Positions 1 to 7,090 of a stretch of 34,458 bases of DNA are shown here, piece after piece. Made by a program: the position numbers and the translations under genes. Within the stretch, counting starts at the first letter, position 1; each line of letters begins with the position of its first letter. This stretch comes from Paenibacillus maysiensis (lineage in GTDB: Bacteria; Bacillota; Bacilli; Paenibacillales; Paenibacillaceae): assembly GCF_000520815.1 (NCBI RefSeq), contig NZ_ASRY01000179.1, positions 1 to 34,458 of the forward strand, read 5' to 3'. The notes beneath the pieces are model-generated. The model was not told where the DNA came from. It was given only the letters and a program-made list of their open reading frames with translations, and made no database searches.

Positions 1-1142
1 TCGTGCTTGTTGATTGCATATGAAGCCGATCCAGAACCAGCCTGCTTGCTTTCGTACCATGCAATAAAGTCGTTGATCTCTTTCATGCTCAGATCGAATT
101 CCTTCTCTAAGCCAGTTGTCATGGTGACTACCAGAATAGCACGATCTCCCACCGGGTTATTGGGTTGAGAGGTTCCTGGATCTCCCGGTTGGCTTGGAGA
201 GGTTCCATTATCGCCAGGCGCATATTTCTCAAAGTCTGAAAAGTATACGGATTTATTAGATCCGCCTGCTACATATATTGTATTATTCAAGCTCACTGCC
301 GATAAAAGCCCCCTTGCAGTTAGTATGCTAGGTACTTTAGACCATGTATCTGTCCTGGGGTTATATTTTTCAACTTCATCTGTTGCTGGCCCGCTTACCT
401 TTTCAGTAGCGGTATTACCTCCAATAACATATATTTCATTGTTTAACACTGCAGCTGTCAGCCCCATACGTTTGGTGGACATCGGTGACTTTGTTGTCCA
501 AGTATTGGCTTGAGGATCATATTCTTCTATAGAAGAAAGCAAGCCTTTTGATTCATCGTAACCACCTATTGCATATACCTTTCCATTAACTAAAGCAGAT
601 GTGATATATCTACGAGGAGTGGATAAGCTAGCTTTTGTAGTCCAGCTATCGGTAATTGGATCATACTCGTAAACATCTGCGGATGCATTGTTATAAATAT
701 TGAATCCACCTATTACAAGAAGCTTTCCATTTACAAATTGAGAGGCGTGACCAGCTACAACCTTGGGAAGTGATTTACCCTTCTTCCACTCATTTGTTAG
801 GGGGTCGTAGATATCCAGTTTGTCATTAATAGGCTCTCCTCCTGTAATAAATATTTTCCCATCATATACAGCAGCGCTTACCGTTCCTCTTGGTGTTGGG
901 AGTTTTCCTTTTTGCGTCCATGTTTTAGTTTCAGGATCATAAACATCAATTGTGTCATAAAATTTATTTGGATCATGTCCCCCAATTGAATATATCTTTC
1001 CATTAACGGTTACAAGGCTTACCCTGTCGATCTTTTTTGTTAAATTTGTGTCGCTTGTCCAAACATTTTGATCAGCGAATATTTGTGTTCCTGTCGAGAA
1101 AAAAGCCATGCAAATAATAAAAAATATAAAGATTCTTTTCAA
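1..1142 (-). CDS. Secreted Kelch-repeat protein (C-terminus cut by window edge)
   Basis: The reading frame is open from the window edge up to a TTG start at 1140-1142, which has the ribosome site GGGGAG 8 nt upstream. The first 22 or so residues are a signal peptide (KRIFIFF core, cleavage near IFA/DQ). The next 280 or so residues hold six Kelch repeats, each with a double glycine (SIGG, ITGG, VIGG, AIGG, VIGG, VAGG) followed by a conserved Y-(D/N)P and W, which predicts a complete six-bladed beta-propeller. A Pro/Gly/Ser linker then leads to a small C-terminal domain beginning GDRAILVVTM that continues off the edge; similar tails follow Kelch domains in exported Paenibacillus proteins (from memory). 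It is probably a cell-surface binding or adhesion protein; the ligand is unknown. It is the last gene of the window and could be bacterial flank or prophage cargo. Confidence 0.85.
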   Translation of the reverse strand, partial: MKRIFIFFIICMAFFSTGTQIFADQNVWTSDTNLTKKIDRVSLVTVNGKIYSIGGHDPNKFYDTIDVYDPETKTWTQKGKLPTPRGTVSAAVYDGKIFITGGEPINDKLDIYDPLTNEWKKGKSLPKVVAGHASQFVNGKLLVIGGFNIYNNASADVYEYDPITDSWTTKASLSTPRRYITSALVNGKVYAIGGYDESKGLLSSIEEYDPQANTWTTKSPMSTKRMGLTAAVLNNEIYVIGGNTATEKVSGPATDEVEKYNPRTDTWSKVPSILTARGLLSAVSLNNTIYVAGGSNKSVYFSDFEKYAPGDNGTSPSQPGDPGTSQPNNPVGDRAILVVTMTTGLEKEFDLSMKEINDFIAWYESKQAGSGSASYAINKH

Positions 1143-1270
1143 AACAATTTCTCCCCTTTGTGCTTTTGTAGGCATAAGATTACTTGAATCCATCTAAAGA
1201 GTCTAAACATAAACTTGCTGATCTATAAAAATAATCTATATATTTGCATATTTATTTTTTATTGGGTAGG

Positions 1271-1310
1271 AAAAAGGACTCCTTTCTGGCTACATACCAG
1301 TGGAGTCCTT
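1271..1310 (-). terminator. Intrinsic terminator overlapping the 3' end of the 77-80 aa gene
   Basis: A perfect 9-bp stem (1274-1282 with 1302-1310, AAGGACTCC/GGAGTCCTT) has a further CTGG/CCAG pairing inside and is followed on the minus strand by a T run. It overlaps the stop codon of the gene ending at 1290. Confidence 0.85.
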
Positions 1311-1532
1311 CTTTACATCTACTCTAAATTCAAACTGATTCCGCATGAAAAAGGTTCCGTTAATCTTAACCGACTCCGGTGTAATATTCTCCACTGCTCC
1401 ACCGTAATCCACAATATCTATCAAACCCTCGTCCAACGGCTGAACCACATATACTCTTGCCTGGCTTAATGCAGCCGCAAACAGTTCTATATCCGACTTT
1501 AACACTTTATATGTATGGTTAATGTTGATCAC
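1290..1532 (-). CDS. Hypothetical protein, about 77-80 aa
   Basis: This small soluble protein matches no family I recognise. The frame stays open upstream to 1628, but that part would read through the intrinsic terminator at 1578-1612, so a start below it is more likely. The listed GTG (1530-1532) has no separate ribosome site. The excellent Shine-Dalgarno GAGGTGATC would instead suit an ATT start at 1521-1523, a rare but known initiator, giving 77 aa. The sequence is mixed alpha/beta, with ITPESVKINGTFFMR as the most regular part. A terminator closes it at 1271-1310, so it appears to be a single-gene unit. Confidence 0.5.
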   Translation of the reverse strand: MININHTYKVLKSDIELFAAALSQARVYVVQPLDEGLIDIVDYGGAVENITPESVKINGTFFMRNQFEFRVDVKKDSTGM

Positions 1533-1577
1533 CTCATGATAGATATTCAGTGAATTGTGTGATAGTTCCTTCAAAAC

Positions 1578-1612
1578 AAAAAAACGCCAACTAGTGGTTA
1601 GCGAGTTTTTTG
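1578..1612 (-). terminator. Bidirectional-looking intrinsic terminator after the MORN gene
   Basis: A 7-bp stem with one G-U pair (1585-1591 with 1597-1603) has A/T runs on both sides. It lies 25 nt past the stop of the gene ending at 1637. Confidence 0.8.
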
Positions 1613-1636
1613 TTTTGATGTATGCCAATTAACAAA

Positions 1637-2491
1637 TTAATTATATAAGGACTTAGCTAATGAATCGACTGCATCATAACCGTTTGCAAATGGTTTAATT
1701 AGTTTATACATCTCATTTGTAATGTTTATGTTGGAAATCTCACCATCTGTCGCAAAATCATTTATCTCTTTTCCATTTACAGTCTCTGTTCCTTCTATAT
1801 TATATGAGTAACCATGGTAATCACCTTCATTTACATAATTCGAAATAATAACATTATAAGTTTTAGCTCTTTCATTTCCTTTCTGATCTTTTGTTGTATA
1901 CACAAGTGTTTTAATACTCGCCAGATCTATACCCTGTCTGAATGTTTCGTCAGAGTCAATAGCTCTGTCCGTACTTATGGATAAGCTTTTATTGGTATTT
2001 GTGTATCCGTATGATGTCATATTTAACCCATACTGTTCTCTACTATATCCTTTAACTAAATCATTATTTCTAAATGTCCCCTTTTCAACTCTACTCGTAC
2101 TTTCATTTCTTCTATAACTATCTTTAAAAGTCAAAACTCCCTCACCATTTTGTTTATCGTTTTTCCATTGGCCATTATATGTGGTTACTTCTTCTATATA
2201 ACTTGCACCATAGCTATCATAATCACTTTCTGAAGGTAATAAGTTTTTATTTATGTATTTACCTTGGCCTGACCTCTTTCCATTAACCCAATCGCCAGAG
2301 TAGCTTTTGTTCTTTCCCCAATGCATTGTCCCTTTTCCGTTAGGTTTTCCATTTTTTATTTCTCCATAATAATTTCCCCCTCCATATTTTATCGAAGTCT
2401 TGACTGTTGCTGCATTCACTGTGGATACACTAGAACAAATCATTGTAATAAAAATTACCACTAAAAAATTGATATAGACTTTCTTCCTCAT
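1637..2491 (-). CDS. Secreted MORN-repeat protein
   Basis: The 284-aa product begins with a signal peptide (MRKKVYINFLVVIFITMIC, cleavage near VNA/AT). At least three MORN repeats follow between about residues 40 and 130: YYGEIKNGKPNGKG, YSGDWVNGKRSGQG and YNGQWKNDKQNGEG. The last 130 residues are unrecognised and rich in N, T and S. MORN repeats form beta-hairpins that often contact membranes or surfaces; no specific role can be read here. The gene stands alone between terminators at 2651-2687 and 1578-1612. A good -10 (TATAAT, 2585-2590) lies upstream without a clear -35. Its low GC suggests acquired cargo or bacterial flank rather than phage structural DNA. Confidence 0.8.
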   Translation of the reverse strand: MRKKVYINFLVVIFITMICSSVSTVNAATVKTSIKYGGGNYYGEIKNGKPNGKGTMHWGKNKSYSGDWVNGKRSGQGKYINKNLLPSESDYDSYGASYIEEVTTYNGQWKNDKQNGEGVLTFKDSYRRNESTSRVEKGTFRNNDLVKGYSREQYGLNMTSYGYTNTNKSLSISTDRAIDSDETFRQGIDLASIKTLVYTTKDQKGNERAKTYNVIISNYVNEGDYHGYSYNIEGTETVNGKEINDFATDGEISNINITNEMYKLIKPFANGYDAVDSLAKSLYN

Positions 2492-2650
2492 TTCTGCCCA
2501 TCTCCTTAAGCTTTCATGTTAGGTCTTTAGATCCATTTATCAATAGGTCTCGTTTAGTATATATTAGCAAACATCAAATCGGCAATTATAAAATGTGACT
2601 GTAATCGACATGGTAATCCATCTAAACATATGTATTCCTCCCCCTAAACG

Positions 2651-2687
2651 TAAAAAAACACCCAACCAGCGTGGCCAGTAGAGTATC
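2651..2687 (-). terminator. Intrinsic terminator after the membrane-protein gene
   Basis: A long imperfect hairpin of about 12 pairs including G-U is followed on the minus strand by seven Ts. Its sequence is closely related to the terminator at 3197-3230. Confidence 0.75.
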
Positions 2688-2739
2688 ACCTATACTTTAT
2701 GGTCATTCTATAGAATAAATTTCGCTCCCTCTAAATATT

Positions 2740-3141
2740 TTAAAGTTTATCAATAAACTCTTGGGCTAAACGCTTTGAAGTAAATCTAGGACAGCCTACA
2801 ATATTTATCATTAGCCCTAATACTCCAGATATGATTGCAATCACAACAGAAGCACCTAAATTCTCAAATAAATAGTCACCTATCATCCAGCCCGCTACAC
2901 CACAAGCTAGACCAAATACAACAGTCATAATTAGACATGTTACAGGAACAAAAAGAAGAAGTAGGCACACGATAAAAACCCAAGCACCAACCCACCATTC
3001 TCCCTCTGGCCACCAAGTTCTATTAGCCCATCTACCAGCGACTACAGACACCATCAGGATTTCGCATAGAACAAATATTTCTGCTAAACCCGCAGTTTTG
3101 TAATCTCTAATACCCTCCGCTACTTCTCTTCTAATACTCAA
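2740..3141 (-). CDS. Hypothetical multi-pass membrane protein (133 aa)
   Basis: I place the start at the TTG at 3139-3141, preceded by AAGGGTG at a 6-nt spacing, because the longer open frame (to 3252) would run back through a terminator hairpin. The protein has about three hydrophobic stretches: IFVLCEILMVSVVAG, a long one around VFIVCLLLLFVPVTCLIM, and a C-terminal one around VVIAIISGVLGLMI. Between the first two is a Trp-rich loop (NRTWWPEGEWW). The N-terminus is charged and probably cytoplasmic. A perfect TATAAT (-10, 3167-3172) sits just upstream. The family is unknown; it forms its own transcription unit between two related terminators. Confidence 0.65.
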   Translation of the reverse strand: MSIRREVAEGIRDYKTAGLAEIFVLCEILMVSVVAGRWANRTWWPEGEWWVGAWVFIVCLLLLFVPVTCLIMTVVFGLACGVAGWMIGDYLFENLGASVVIAIISGVLGLMINIVGCPRFTSKRLAQEFIDKL

Positions 3142-3196
3142 TACAATCACCCTTACGCATGTTAATATTATACATACAATATTGCTTTCACACACT

Positions 3197-3230
3197 TGAA
3201 AACACCCCACCAGCTTAGCCAGTAGGGTGT
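3197..3230 (-). terminator. Strong intrinsic terminator after the 293-aa gene
   Basis: ACACCCTACTGGC (3230-3218) pairs over 13 positions, counting G-U, with GCTGGTGGGGTGT (3214-3202) around a TAA loop, followed by TTTT. It resembles the hairpin at 2651-2687. Confidence 0.85.
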
Positions 3231-3360
3231 CACCGATGCTTTCGGATTGCACAACGGTGCTTCCGTATGTGTTGTTATCAGTATAATAGCTTTGGTTGAT
3301 TCTGTAAATACGTTTATTGGTTAATGTTTTTTTCGATGTTTACACTTTTTTTCAATGCTA

Positions 3361-4242
3361 CTATTCTAGCCTTTGAATAGCGATAAATCTTCTTAACTCA
3401 TCTCTGCGATTGATAAGATCAATCAGGAGACGATCTATCCCGGTTATTGGCTGGGTTCTTTTATCAATACCTTGAACTCTTAATTTTTTCAAATCCGTTC
3501 GCGACATTGTTTCCGCCCCATCCTCTTCACTCCAATAATTTAATTCGAGAATCTCTTTGGTTGGTAAATTGATAAGGCTGATTGCGATTGGCGAGTTACG
3601 TAGATCGCCTTCCCCACCTCTTCCAGGGGCTTTTAACAACACTTCGTGTGTCTGACTTGTATCAGAGTTCCAACCTTCTATCCAATTTTCATTAACGTTT
3701 GACTCATTAAAAATATGGACAGATGGGCTGAGTAATCTACCTTGAGGTAAAATCTTAACTCGTAATGAAGTAATCCGATTTTCATGGAACACCTCAATAA
3801 ATTCTTCCTCACTAATTTCTCGATTTGTTGTAACATAGTTAAACTCAGAACCGTAAATGTGCTGAAACCCACCATTTATAATAGTTCCTAGGCGCGACAT
3901 TGCTTGTTGTCTACTTAGGTTAGTAGCAGGATAATCCCTGTGTTGTACCAACAGTCGCTGCTCTTGCAGATCCAAAGCAAAATAGGTGTTAAGATAAGGC
4001 GCGACATCTGGCACAAAAACATTTTTGTTGTCGTCCACTGAGTTGATGTCTGGTGAATGTTCTTCACTTAAACATCCACCGATGATATTTCCTTGATAAT
4101 CAACCTCGCTTGTTATGCAATATTCAAACCCTTGCTCTCCGGGTATTTTAGCTAATTCCCGAAGATACTGGAAGAGTTCATGACCTTTAGATACTAGGTC
4201 ACCTGCATAAATGATCTGATACACTCTGAAGTCCATATGCAT
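3361..4242 (-). CDS. Uncharacterised 293-aa accessory protein
   Basis: I do not recognise the family. The protein is soluble and acidic, with no signal peptide or membrane segment. Striking stretches are VPDVAPYLNTYFALD (about residues 78-92), LLKAPGRGGEGDLRNSPIA (about 203-221), which looks like a glycine-rich loop, and an Arg-rich C-terminal helix (LINRRDELRRF). The start is the first of two ATGs (4240-4242); the AAAGGAG ribosome site is 12 nt away. The gene has its own sigma-A-like promoter with two copies of a palindromic operator (4245-4307) and its own terminator (3197-3230). This single-gene layout downstream of the lysis genes is typical of phage cargo such as exclusion or defence genes, but that role is inferred from position only. 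Confidence 0.75.
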   Translation of the reverse strand: MHMDFRVYQIIYAGDLVSKGHELFQYLRELAKIPGEQGFEYCITSEVDYQGNIIGGCLSEEHSPDINSVDDNKNVFVPDVAPYLNTYFALDLQEQRLLVQHRDYPATNLSRQQAMSRLGTIINGGFQHIYGSEFNYVTTNREISEEEFIEVFHENRITSLRVKILPQGRLLSPSVHIFNESNVNENWIEGWNSDTSQTHEVLLKAPGRGGEGDLRNSPIAISLINLPTKEILELNYWSEEDGAETMSRTDLKKLRVQGIDKRTQPITGIDRLLIDLINRRDELRRFIAIQRLE

Positions 4243-4244
4243 AA

Positions 4245-4307
4245 ATAGGCCTATCTCCTTTCAATAGCAGATAGGCCTATACTATCATAACGTGCATCTT
4301 TTGTCAC
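4245..4307 (-). promoter_or_regulatory. Promoter with duplicated palindromic operator ATAGGCCTAT
   Basis: The sequence shows a minus-strand -35 GTGACA (4302-4307), a 17-nt spacer and a -10 TAGTAT (4279-4284). The 10-bp perfect palindrome ATAGGCCTAT occurs twice, at 4271-4280 (overlapping the -10 and start point) and at 4245-4254 (between ribosome site and ATG). The copies are 26 bp apart and inside a 12-bp perfect inverted repeat (4245-4256/4269-4280). This geometry suggests two bound repressor dimers, perhaps autoregulation. The same arms could also form an RNA hairpin holding AAAGGAG in its loop. Confidence 0.65.
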
Positions 4308-4319
4308 ATTTTATCTTTT

Positions 4320-4490
4320 CTAGTAGATAACGGCATCTTCTGCGTCGATCCAGATGTCCAAGCCATTATCGGTTTCAACCCGGATATCTGTACCAGTATC
4401 TGTTTCCGATATCTCCAAAATTCTACCTACCGCTCCATAAATTTCAGGAATACTATTGGAAATTATCTCAATCTTATCATTTACTGCCAT
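4320..4490 (-). CDS. Small acidic beta-rich hypothetical protein (56 aa)
   Basis: I chose the ATG at 4488-4490 because GGAGG lies about 9 nt upstream; the open frame extends to 4547, but that ATG lacks a comparable site. The product (MAVNDKIEIISNSIPE...) reads like a five-strand barrel of the SH3/KOW size: alternating hydrophobic and charged strands, the turn GAVGRI and ending WIDAEDAVIY. Such folds are common in small phage proteins. No function can be assigned. It lies between the lysis block and the operator-controlled gene at 3361-4242, separated from the holin gene by a hairpin. Confidence 0.6.
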   Translation of the reverse strand: MAVNDKIEIISNSIPEIYGAVGRILEISETDTGTDIRVETDNGLDIWIDAEDAVIY

Positions 4491-4612
4491 CCCTAAATCT
4501 CCTCCTATTCTGGATTTATAGGACTTATTCTCCATTGGCTTGTTCAACTCCTTCTTAATCTTGATATTTATTTATACTTAAACACAATTATTCCACTCTA
4601 TAACAAATATAT

Positions 4613-4637
4613 CCCCTGCTAGGTCTACTGGCAGGGG
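4613..4637 (-). terminator. Hairpin closing the lysis block
   Basis: A perfect 7-bp GC-rich stem (CCCCTGC at 4613-4619, GCAGGGG at 4631-4637) with an 11-nt loop lies 15 nt after the stop of the holin gene at 4652. The T run is weak (ATATATTTG), so termination may be partial. Confidence 0.55.
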
Positions 4638-4651
4638 TATACTCCATCCGT

Positions 4652-5206
4652 TTATTCTACTGTTACTCCTGTTACATTCGCCTGTGGTGCTGGAGCCGTA
4701 TCTTGCAGCGTTTCAGGTGCCACGCTTGCCACGGTATCAGCTCCAGTAGCTTGAGAAAGAATAGCCGTGACTTGTGCAGCTAAAGAAGAGACAGCCTCCT
4801 TAGCTGCGGCCTGTGCTGCCTCCTCGTTTGGCTGTGCTTCAGTAGCGAGTACCGCTTTTGTTCTGGCCTTATACTCCAAATATGCCTTCTCAATGGTTGC
4901 TTGAAGCTCTACAACTGACACTGTAATGCCTTGTTCGGCAAGTCGCAGTGTAGCATACTGCAAAGCCTCCTGAAGCTTTCGTTCACCGTCAGCCTGCTTG
5001 AAAGCTGTTTGAGCAAAGGCAAAACCCTCTCCTGCTATCTTGTGAATGACTTCCCTTTGTGCAGCCGTAGTACGCGCCTCAAGCCATGTGTTTGCTTTGA
5101 CCTTGACTGTGTTCAGTCCAGCGAGAATAACAGTTGTGAGTACACCTACAACGGCCGTTGCAATGGTGCTTACATATGGTTGTACAGTTTCAATAATTGT
5201 TTGCAT
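4652..5206 (-). CDS. Phage holin, LLH family
   Basis: The protein has one N-terminal transmembrane helix (about residues 10-32, STIATAVVGVLTTVILAGL), then a long amphipathic helix (AAQREVIHKIAGEGFAFAQTAF) and an Ala/Gln-rich, coiled, low-complexity C-terminus ending in Pro/Thr/Val. This layout, and its place 2 nt after the endolysin, fit the LLH holin family, whose members have a short N-terminal anchor and a long cytoplasmic part. At 184 aa it is longer than usual because of the Ala-rich tail. The ATG has GGGG 10 nt upstream. It is probably co-expressed with the endolysin and the second holin at 6228-6689; one of the two may be an accessory or antiholin. Confidence 0.75.
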   Translation of the reverse strand: MQTIIETVQPYVSTIATAVVGVLTTVILAGLNTVKVKANTWLEARTTAAQREVIHKIAGEGFAFAQTAFKQADGERKLQEALQYATLRLAEQGITVSVVELQATIEKAYLEYKARTKAVLATEAQPNEEAAQAAAKEAVSSLAAQVTAILSQATGADTVASVAPETLQDTAPAPQANVTGVTVE

Positions 5207-5208
5207 GA

Positions 5209-6204
5209 TTACTTTTCCCCTTTCGTTTTCAGAACAGCAATTCTATTTTTAGAGTCCCATGAAACCTCGGCACCATAAGATTCCGCTATTGGGCGAAGTT
5301 GTACATAAGCGATACCTTCCACAAGCTGCACAGATTGCAATTTACGATTATTCAGAAATGCTACCTTTTTGGCATTGTCCCAACGTAAAGGGATGCCAAG
5401 AGCATCAGCCAGCACGCGCAACGGAACGTGAGTCTTTCCATCAAACAGCAGGGCTTTACCCACATTCTCTCCGTTAATCTGGAATGATCCATCCTTAATA
5501 GTCGAAGCCTGTTCTTTGGATACGGTAGGCTTCTCGCTGAACCGTGCCCGAAGCTCGCCCACCGTACCGTCAAATTCATTTAGATCAACAGAACCCGCTA
5601 TGCCATTCACCTTACGTATACCGGACGGCAGCGTGCCACCAGCCGAACCATCGCTATACTGCCAAAAGTCCCAGCGTGACCATCCAGATGCGCCAGGCGG
5701 AACCTGTGTCGCACTGTACCGGGCAATCCACAACGGGTAATCGGACAGCCCGGAAAAATTGCCGATAAATGAAGGATACGTGTACACGATTGGTCGTACT
5801 CCAGTAAGCCGCTCAACCTCCTGTAAAAACGCCTTAGCTACGGCTGTAAGCGCCGCTTTGCTCAAGCCGGACTTGTTGGACTCATAATCCATCACTGGCG
5901 GCAAATCGAATACCTCGATCCCTCCTGCCGCTTGAATGGCTTTGAAAAAATTTGCCGCTTCCAGGTGTGCAGCCTCCGGTGATATAGCAGAATCGTCTAC
6001 GTAATGGTACGCTCCGATCAGCAGACCAGCAGCCTTTGCGTCCTTAACAAATTGTAGAAACTTCGATGATCGAAATGACTTGCCTTGTGTAGCTTTTATA
6101 AAGACAAACGATATACCATCGGCGGCTACCTTTTTAAAATCAATATTGCCGTTGTGGTGAGATACATCTATCCCTTGGGCATTCCCCTTCTTACGTGATT
6201 GCAA
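5209..6204 (-). CDS. Endolysin: GH25 muramidase with C-terminal CuAO-like domain
   Basis: This is the enzyme that cuts cell-wall glycan between MurNAc and GlcNAc at the end of infection. The GH25 domain covers about residues 10-210: GIDVSHHNG carries the first catalytic-pocket Asp, and PPVMDYES (near residue 105) has the D-x-E pair typical of the family; YTYPSF and WIARYS are the expected barrel strands, and DLNEFDG closes the domain. Residues about 240-325 form a copper-amine-oxidase-like N-domain (THVPLRVLADALG, then YVQLRPIAESYG), widespread in exported Paenibacillus proteins and probably wall-binding here. I use the TTG at 6202-6204: GAGGAG is 8 nt upstream, whereas the GTG at 6213 overlaps that site. 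No signal peptide is seen, so release should depend on a holin. Confidence 0.92.
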   Translation of the reverse strand: MQSRKKGNAQGIDVSHHNGNIDFKKVAADGISFVFIKATQGKSFRSSKFLQFVKDAKAAGLLIGAYHYVDDSAISPEAAHLEAANFFKAIQAAGGIEVFDLPPVMDYESNKSGLSKAALTAVAKAFLQEVERLTGVRPIVYTYPSFIGNFSGLSDYPLWIARYSATQVPPGASGWSRWDFWQYSDGSAGGTLPSGIRKVNGIAGSVDLNEFDGTVGELRARFSEKPTVSKEQASTIKDGSFQINGENVGKALLFDGKTHVPLRVLADALGIPLRWDNAKKVAFLNNRKLQSVQLVEGIAYVQLRPIAESYGAEVSWDSKNRIAVLKTKGEK

Positions 6205-6227
6205 AATAATCACTCCTCAATATTGTT

Positions 6228-6689
6228 TTATACAGCAGGCTTTTGATCATCGTCTTCTTTCTGTTCTTTAGCTGACAAATTAGGATTGATTGGTGCTTGT
6301 GACCGGGATTCGAAAATTTTGACCGCATTCCTGAGTACGTCTGGCATTGGCACTCCCATTCTGCCGACATTTTCAATAACCGAGAGCAGTTCATTCGCCA
6401 AATAAAAGAAAATGACCGCATCTCGGAAGTAATGCGCATCCCCCAAAATACGATCAATCAAGTGTGCTACTGTTACCAACAAGAAAATGGCCACCTTACG
6501 GGCAATTCCGTAATACCCTTTCCTACTCTTCAATTCTCCGTTAATCCAAGCTGCCGCCCAGCCGGTACAGAAGTCGAGAACGACTATCCACCATAATAGC
6601 GTCAACATCGTTGTCCACCCCCCAAAAAAATAACCGATCATGGCCCCTGCGGATAAGCTTTTAATTGCCTGATCGACTTTCTCATGCAT
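6228..6689 (-). CDS. Phage holin family 4 (toxin secretion/phage lysis holin)
   Basis: The 153-aa protein has three hydrophobic stretches (SAGAMIGYFFGGWTTMLTLLWWIVVLDFCTGW, KVAIFLLVTVAHLI and AVIFFYLANELLSVIENVG) and the family signature DFCTGWAAAWINGELKSRKGYYGIARK, here split only by one charged turn. The tail is hydrophilic and charged. Its place directly before the endolysin (24-nt gap) supports a role as the main membrane-pore protein that times lysis. GGAAGGG sits just before the ATG. A TTCAGGAAA-type palindrome (6711-6730) precedes it. Confidence 0.9.
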   Translation of the reverse strand: MHEKVDQAIKSLSAGAMIGYFFGGWTTMLTLLWWIVVLDFCTGWAAAWINGELKSRKGYYGIARKVAIFLLVTVAHLIDRILGDAHYFRDAVIFFYLANELLSVIENVGRMGVPMPDVLRNAVKIFESRSQAPINPNLSAKEQKEDDDQKPAV

Positions 6690-6710
6690 AACCCTTCCCC
6701 CGTCTCTCTG

Positions 6711-6730
6711 TTCAGGAAACTTTTCCTGAC
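6711..6730 (-). repeat. Dispersed palindrome, copy 1 (before holin)
   Basis: TTCAGGAAACTTTTCCTGAC is one of five related near-perfect palindromes in the window (others at 12149, 20036, 28090 and 31786). It lies between the stop of the gene at 6731 and the holin start. There is no T run, so it is not an ordinary terminator. Confidence 0.7.
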
Positions 6731-6934
6731 CTATTCATAGTGTGTTTCTTGCACACTTTGTTCTTGTGACTCTATCTCGGCTATTGCATTTTCTACCGCT
6801 ATATCCAAACCAATAAGTATTTCTTTCCGGCGTGCTGGCTGTGAAGCAATTACAGCAGAAATAACCTCAGTTAATTCTTCAACCGGTCTGGTTAAATCCA
6901 ATTGAATATCCAATGTAGATTTTATCTTTGCCAC
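6731..6934 (-). CDS. Small acidic hypothetical protein, first gene of the lysis unit
   Basis: A 67-aa helical, acidic protein (DLTRPVEELTEVISAVIAS ... IAVENAIAEIESQEQS) with no recognised family and no membrane segment. The perfect anti-Shine-Dalgarno match GGAGGTGATG overlaps the ATG at 6941-6943 and fits the GTG at 6932-6934 better, so I use the latter; starting at 6943 would add three residues. It is the first gene behind the late promoter at 6997-7032 and its leader terminator, and precedes holin and endolysin. Confidence 0.6.
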   Translation of the reverse strand: MAKIKSTLDIQLDLTRPVEELTEVISAVIASQPARRKEILIGLDIAVENAIAEIESQEQSVQETHYE

Positions 6935-6959
6935 GGGTTTCATCACCTCCCCAAACGAA

Positions 6960-6985
6960 AATAAGCCCCTGAGTTATCAGAGGCT
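6960..6985 (-). terminator. Leader terminator behind late promoter at 6997-7032
   Basis: A 9-bp stem (6964-6972 with 6977-6985, one G-U pair) with loop TAAC is followed by TATTTT. It starts only about 5 nt after the predicted transcription start of the promoter at 6997-7032, so it would stop that transcript unless bypassed. It also closes minus-strand transcription arriving from 7536. Confidence 0.75.
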
Positions 6986-6996
6986 TTCATACTTGT

Positions 6997-7032
6997 ATTG
7001 TATTTGGTGTTTGTTGCTTAATCACTACGGAT
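6997..7032 (-). promoter_or_regulatory. Late-type promoter 1: ATCCGTAGT-N21-TACAAT
   Basis: The box ATCCGTAGT is at 7032-7024 (minus strand) and the -10 TACAAT at 7002-6997, exactly 21 nt apart as in three other intergenic sites (7916, 28139, 32736). The expected -35 position has no TTGACA-like sequence. It points at the lysis genes. Confidence 0.75.
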
Positions 7033-7045
7033 ATTTAAGAGGAAA

Positions 7046-7065
7046 ATTCGACAAAAGTGTCGAAT
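7046..7065 (+). promoter_or_regulatory. Operator-like inverted repeat upstream of the plus-strand gene
   Basis: ATTCGACA and TGTCGAAT form a perfect 8-bp inverted repeat around AAAG. It lies in the divergent region between late promoter 1 and the only plus-strand gene. It is not the Bacillus LexA box (GAAC-N4-GTTC). It could bind a repressor or form a small RNA hairpin in the leader. Confidence 0.5.
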
Positions 7066-7090
7066 ATCAAGTTTTAACAAAAAGTGAGAG

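Noticed and set aside
1533-1628. N-terminal extension of the small gene ending at 1290
   Set aside because: It passes through the terminator at 1578-1612; starts below it have a perfect Shine-Dalgarno.
3142-3252. N-terminal extension of the 133-aa membrane protein to 170 aa
   Set aside because: The extension translates a terminator hairpin and lacks a ribosome site; the TTG at 3141 has a good one.
5060-5070. CCGTAGT match on the plus strand (also near 29388)
   Set aside because: Inside coding sequence, with no TAnnnT hexamer 21 nt downstream; not members of the late-promoter set.
6711-6730. Possible CodY box for the TTCAGGAAA palindromes
   Set aside because: CodY sites are AATTTTC-W-GAAAATT; the core here (CAGGAAA/TTTCCTG) differs.
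7046-7065. Possible LexA/DinR box
   Set aside because: The repeat is ATTCGACA-N4-TGTCGAAT, not GAAC-N4-GTTC.
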